From G963708325 sp963708325 (GTDB taxonomy: Bacteria > Actinomycetota > Thermoleophilia > Solirubrobacterales > 70-9): DNA of 64,000 bases. A program made the translations under genes and the position numbers. Of the stretch, positions 63,499 through 64,000 are shown piece by piece; the first letter of the stretch is position 1; each line of letters opens with the position of its first letter. Location of the stretch: positions 2,666,001 through 2,730,000 of the forward strand of contig OY970203.1 in the NCBI GenBank assembly GCA_963708325.1. The letters are read 5' to 3'. The notes beneath the pieces are model-generated. The model worked only from the letters and a program-made list of their open reading frames with translations, had not been told where the DNA came from and searched no databases.

Positions 63499-64000
63499 AT
63501 GAAGGTCGTGATGGGCGTCGACCCCGGCGCCGTCAACGTCGGCTTCGGCCTGATCCGGGTGGAGGGAGCGCGCATGGTCGCGCTCGACGGTGGCGTGCTC
63601 GACGTCGACGCCGGACTGCCGCTCGAGCGCCGGCTGGAGCAGATCCACCGCGGCCTGGTCGAGCTGATCGACTGGCACCAGCCGAGCGCACTCGCGGTCG
63701 AGCAGGTCTATTTCGGCCGCAACGTGCACTCGGCGATGGCGGTCGGCCAGGCGCGCGGCGTCGCTCTGCTTGCGGCCGCCCAGCACGCCGTCCGCTGCTT
63801 CGACTACACGCCGCAGGCGATCAAGCTGGCCGTGTGCGGCGCCGGCGGCGCCGGCAAGCGGCAGGTGCAGCGGATGGTCGGATCGCTGCTCGGCCTGCCC
63901 GAGCCTCCGGCGCCGGACCACGCCGCCGACGCGCTCGCCGTGGCGATCTGCCACGCCGGGTCCGCCGGCATGCGGGAGGCGATCGACGCGCTCGGCGAGC
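63499..64000 (+). CDS. ruvC: Holliday junction resolvase RuvC, 3' end outside the window
   Basis: RuvC cleaves Holliday junctions at the end of recombination. From ATG 63499 the frame is open to the right edge (167 codons seen; the family is about 170-180). The catalytic acidic residues are visible: Asp in MGVDPGAVNVGFG, Glu in LAVEQVYFGRNVH, and the later Asp pair in PDHAADALAVAIC. The last about 10-20 codons are missing. The ruvA and ruvB genes would be expected beyond the edge. Confidence 0.93.
   Translation, partial: MKVVMGVDPGAVNVGFGLIRVEGARMVALDGGVLDVDAGLPLERRLEQIHRGLVELIDWHQPSALAVEQVYFGRNVHSAMAVGQARGVALLAAAQHAVRCFDYTPQAIKLAVCGAGGAGKRQVQRMVGSLLGLPEPPAPDHAADALAVAICHAGSAGMREAIDALGE

Overview
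The window is very GC-rich, uses GTG and TTG starts freely, and is almost fully coding. Its gene content (single-chain DnaG plus a short SigA-type sigma factor, PdxS/PdxT, an actinobacterial EtfD-type membrane Fe-S protein, many small lipoproteins and SnoaL-like proteins) suggests an actinobacterium. My best guess is class Thermoleophilia (Solirubrobacterales); this is inference from family knowledge, with no search behind it.

Layout. 1-12.5 kb holds nucleotide, DNA and repair housekeeping: pyrG (5' end cut off), an M20 peptidase, a DUF3866 protein, a NUDIX hydrolase, xerD, mutM and recO. Two related surface-type proteins are interleaved; the second ends in a C1q-like domain. 12.6-20.8 kb holds an SDR, ppdK and the dgt-dnaG-sigA chain, then a helix-turn-helix/HNH protein next to tRNA-Asn. 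20.9-27.1 kb is mixed accessory DNA: a glycosyltransferase, an SDR, a thioredoxin-fold lipoprotein, an Hpt protein, a two-cysteine lipoprotein, a SnoaL protein and a CAT-anticodon tRNA. 27.2-30.4 kb is a beta-phosphoglucomutase/GH65 phosphorylase pair.

30.5-51 kb is the most interesting part, a lipid-synthase locus. A co-oriented run encodes an acyl-CoA dehydrogenase, a 2822-residue iterative synthase (KS-AT-KS-ACPx3-KR-DH), an 1858-residue single-chain acyl-CoA carboxylase with the eukaryote-like order BC-BCCP-central-CT, and a Sfp-type phosphopantetheinyl transferase. It is flanked by etfB/etfA (divergent) and an EtfD-type membrane Fe-S oxidoreductase. The set could make malonyl-CoA, load and activate the synthase, build a long acyl chain, and pass acyl-CoA dehydrogenase electrons to the quinone pool. 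All three ACP repeats have Thr where the phosphopantetheine Ser belongs, and the repeat DNA is almost perfectly identical. No enoyl reductase, thioesterase or other release domain is visible.

51-64 kb holds small accessory genes (HEAT, DUF1801, a broken SnoaL gene, lipoproteins, DoxX, 6-phosphogluconate dehydrogenase, a cyclase-family hydrolase, YihY), then a MurR/RpiR regulator before pdxS-pdxT-M29 aminopeptidase, then yebC and the start of ruvC.

A recurring pattern is a TAnnnT hexamer ending 6-9 bases before a start codon with no Shine-Dalgarno sequence between. This points to many leaderless transcripts and helped choose several starts.
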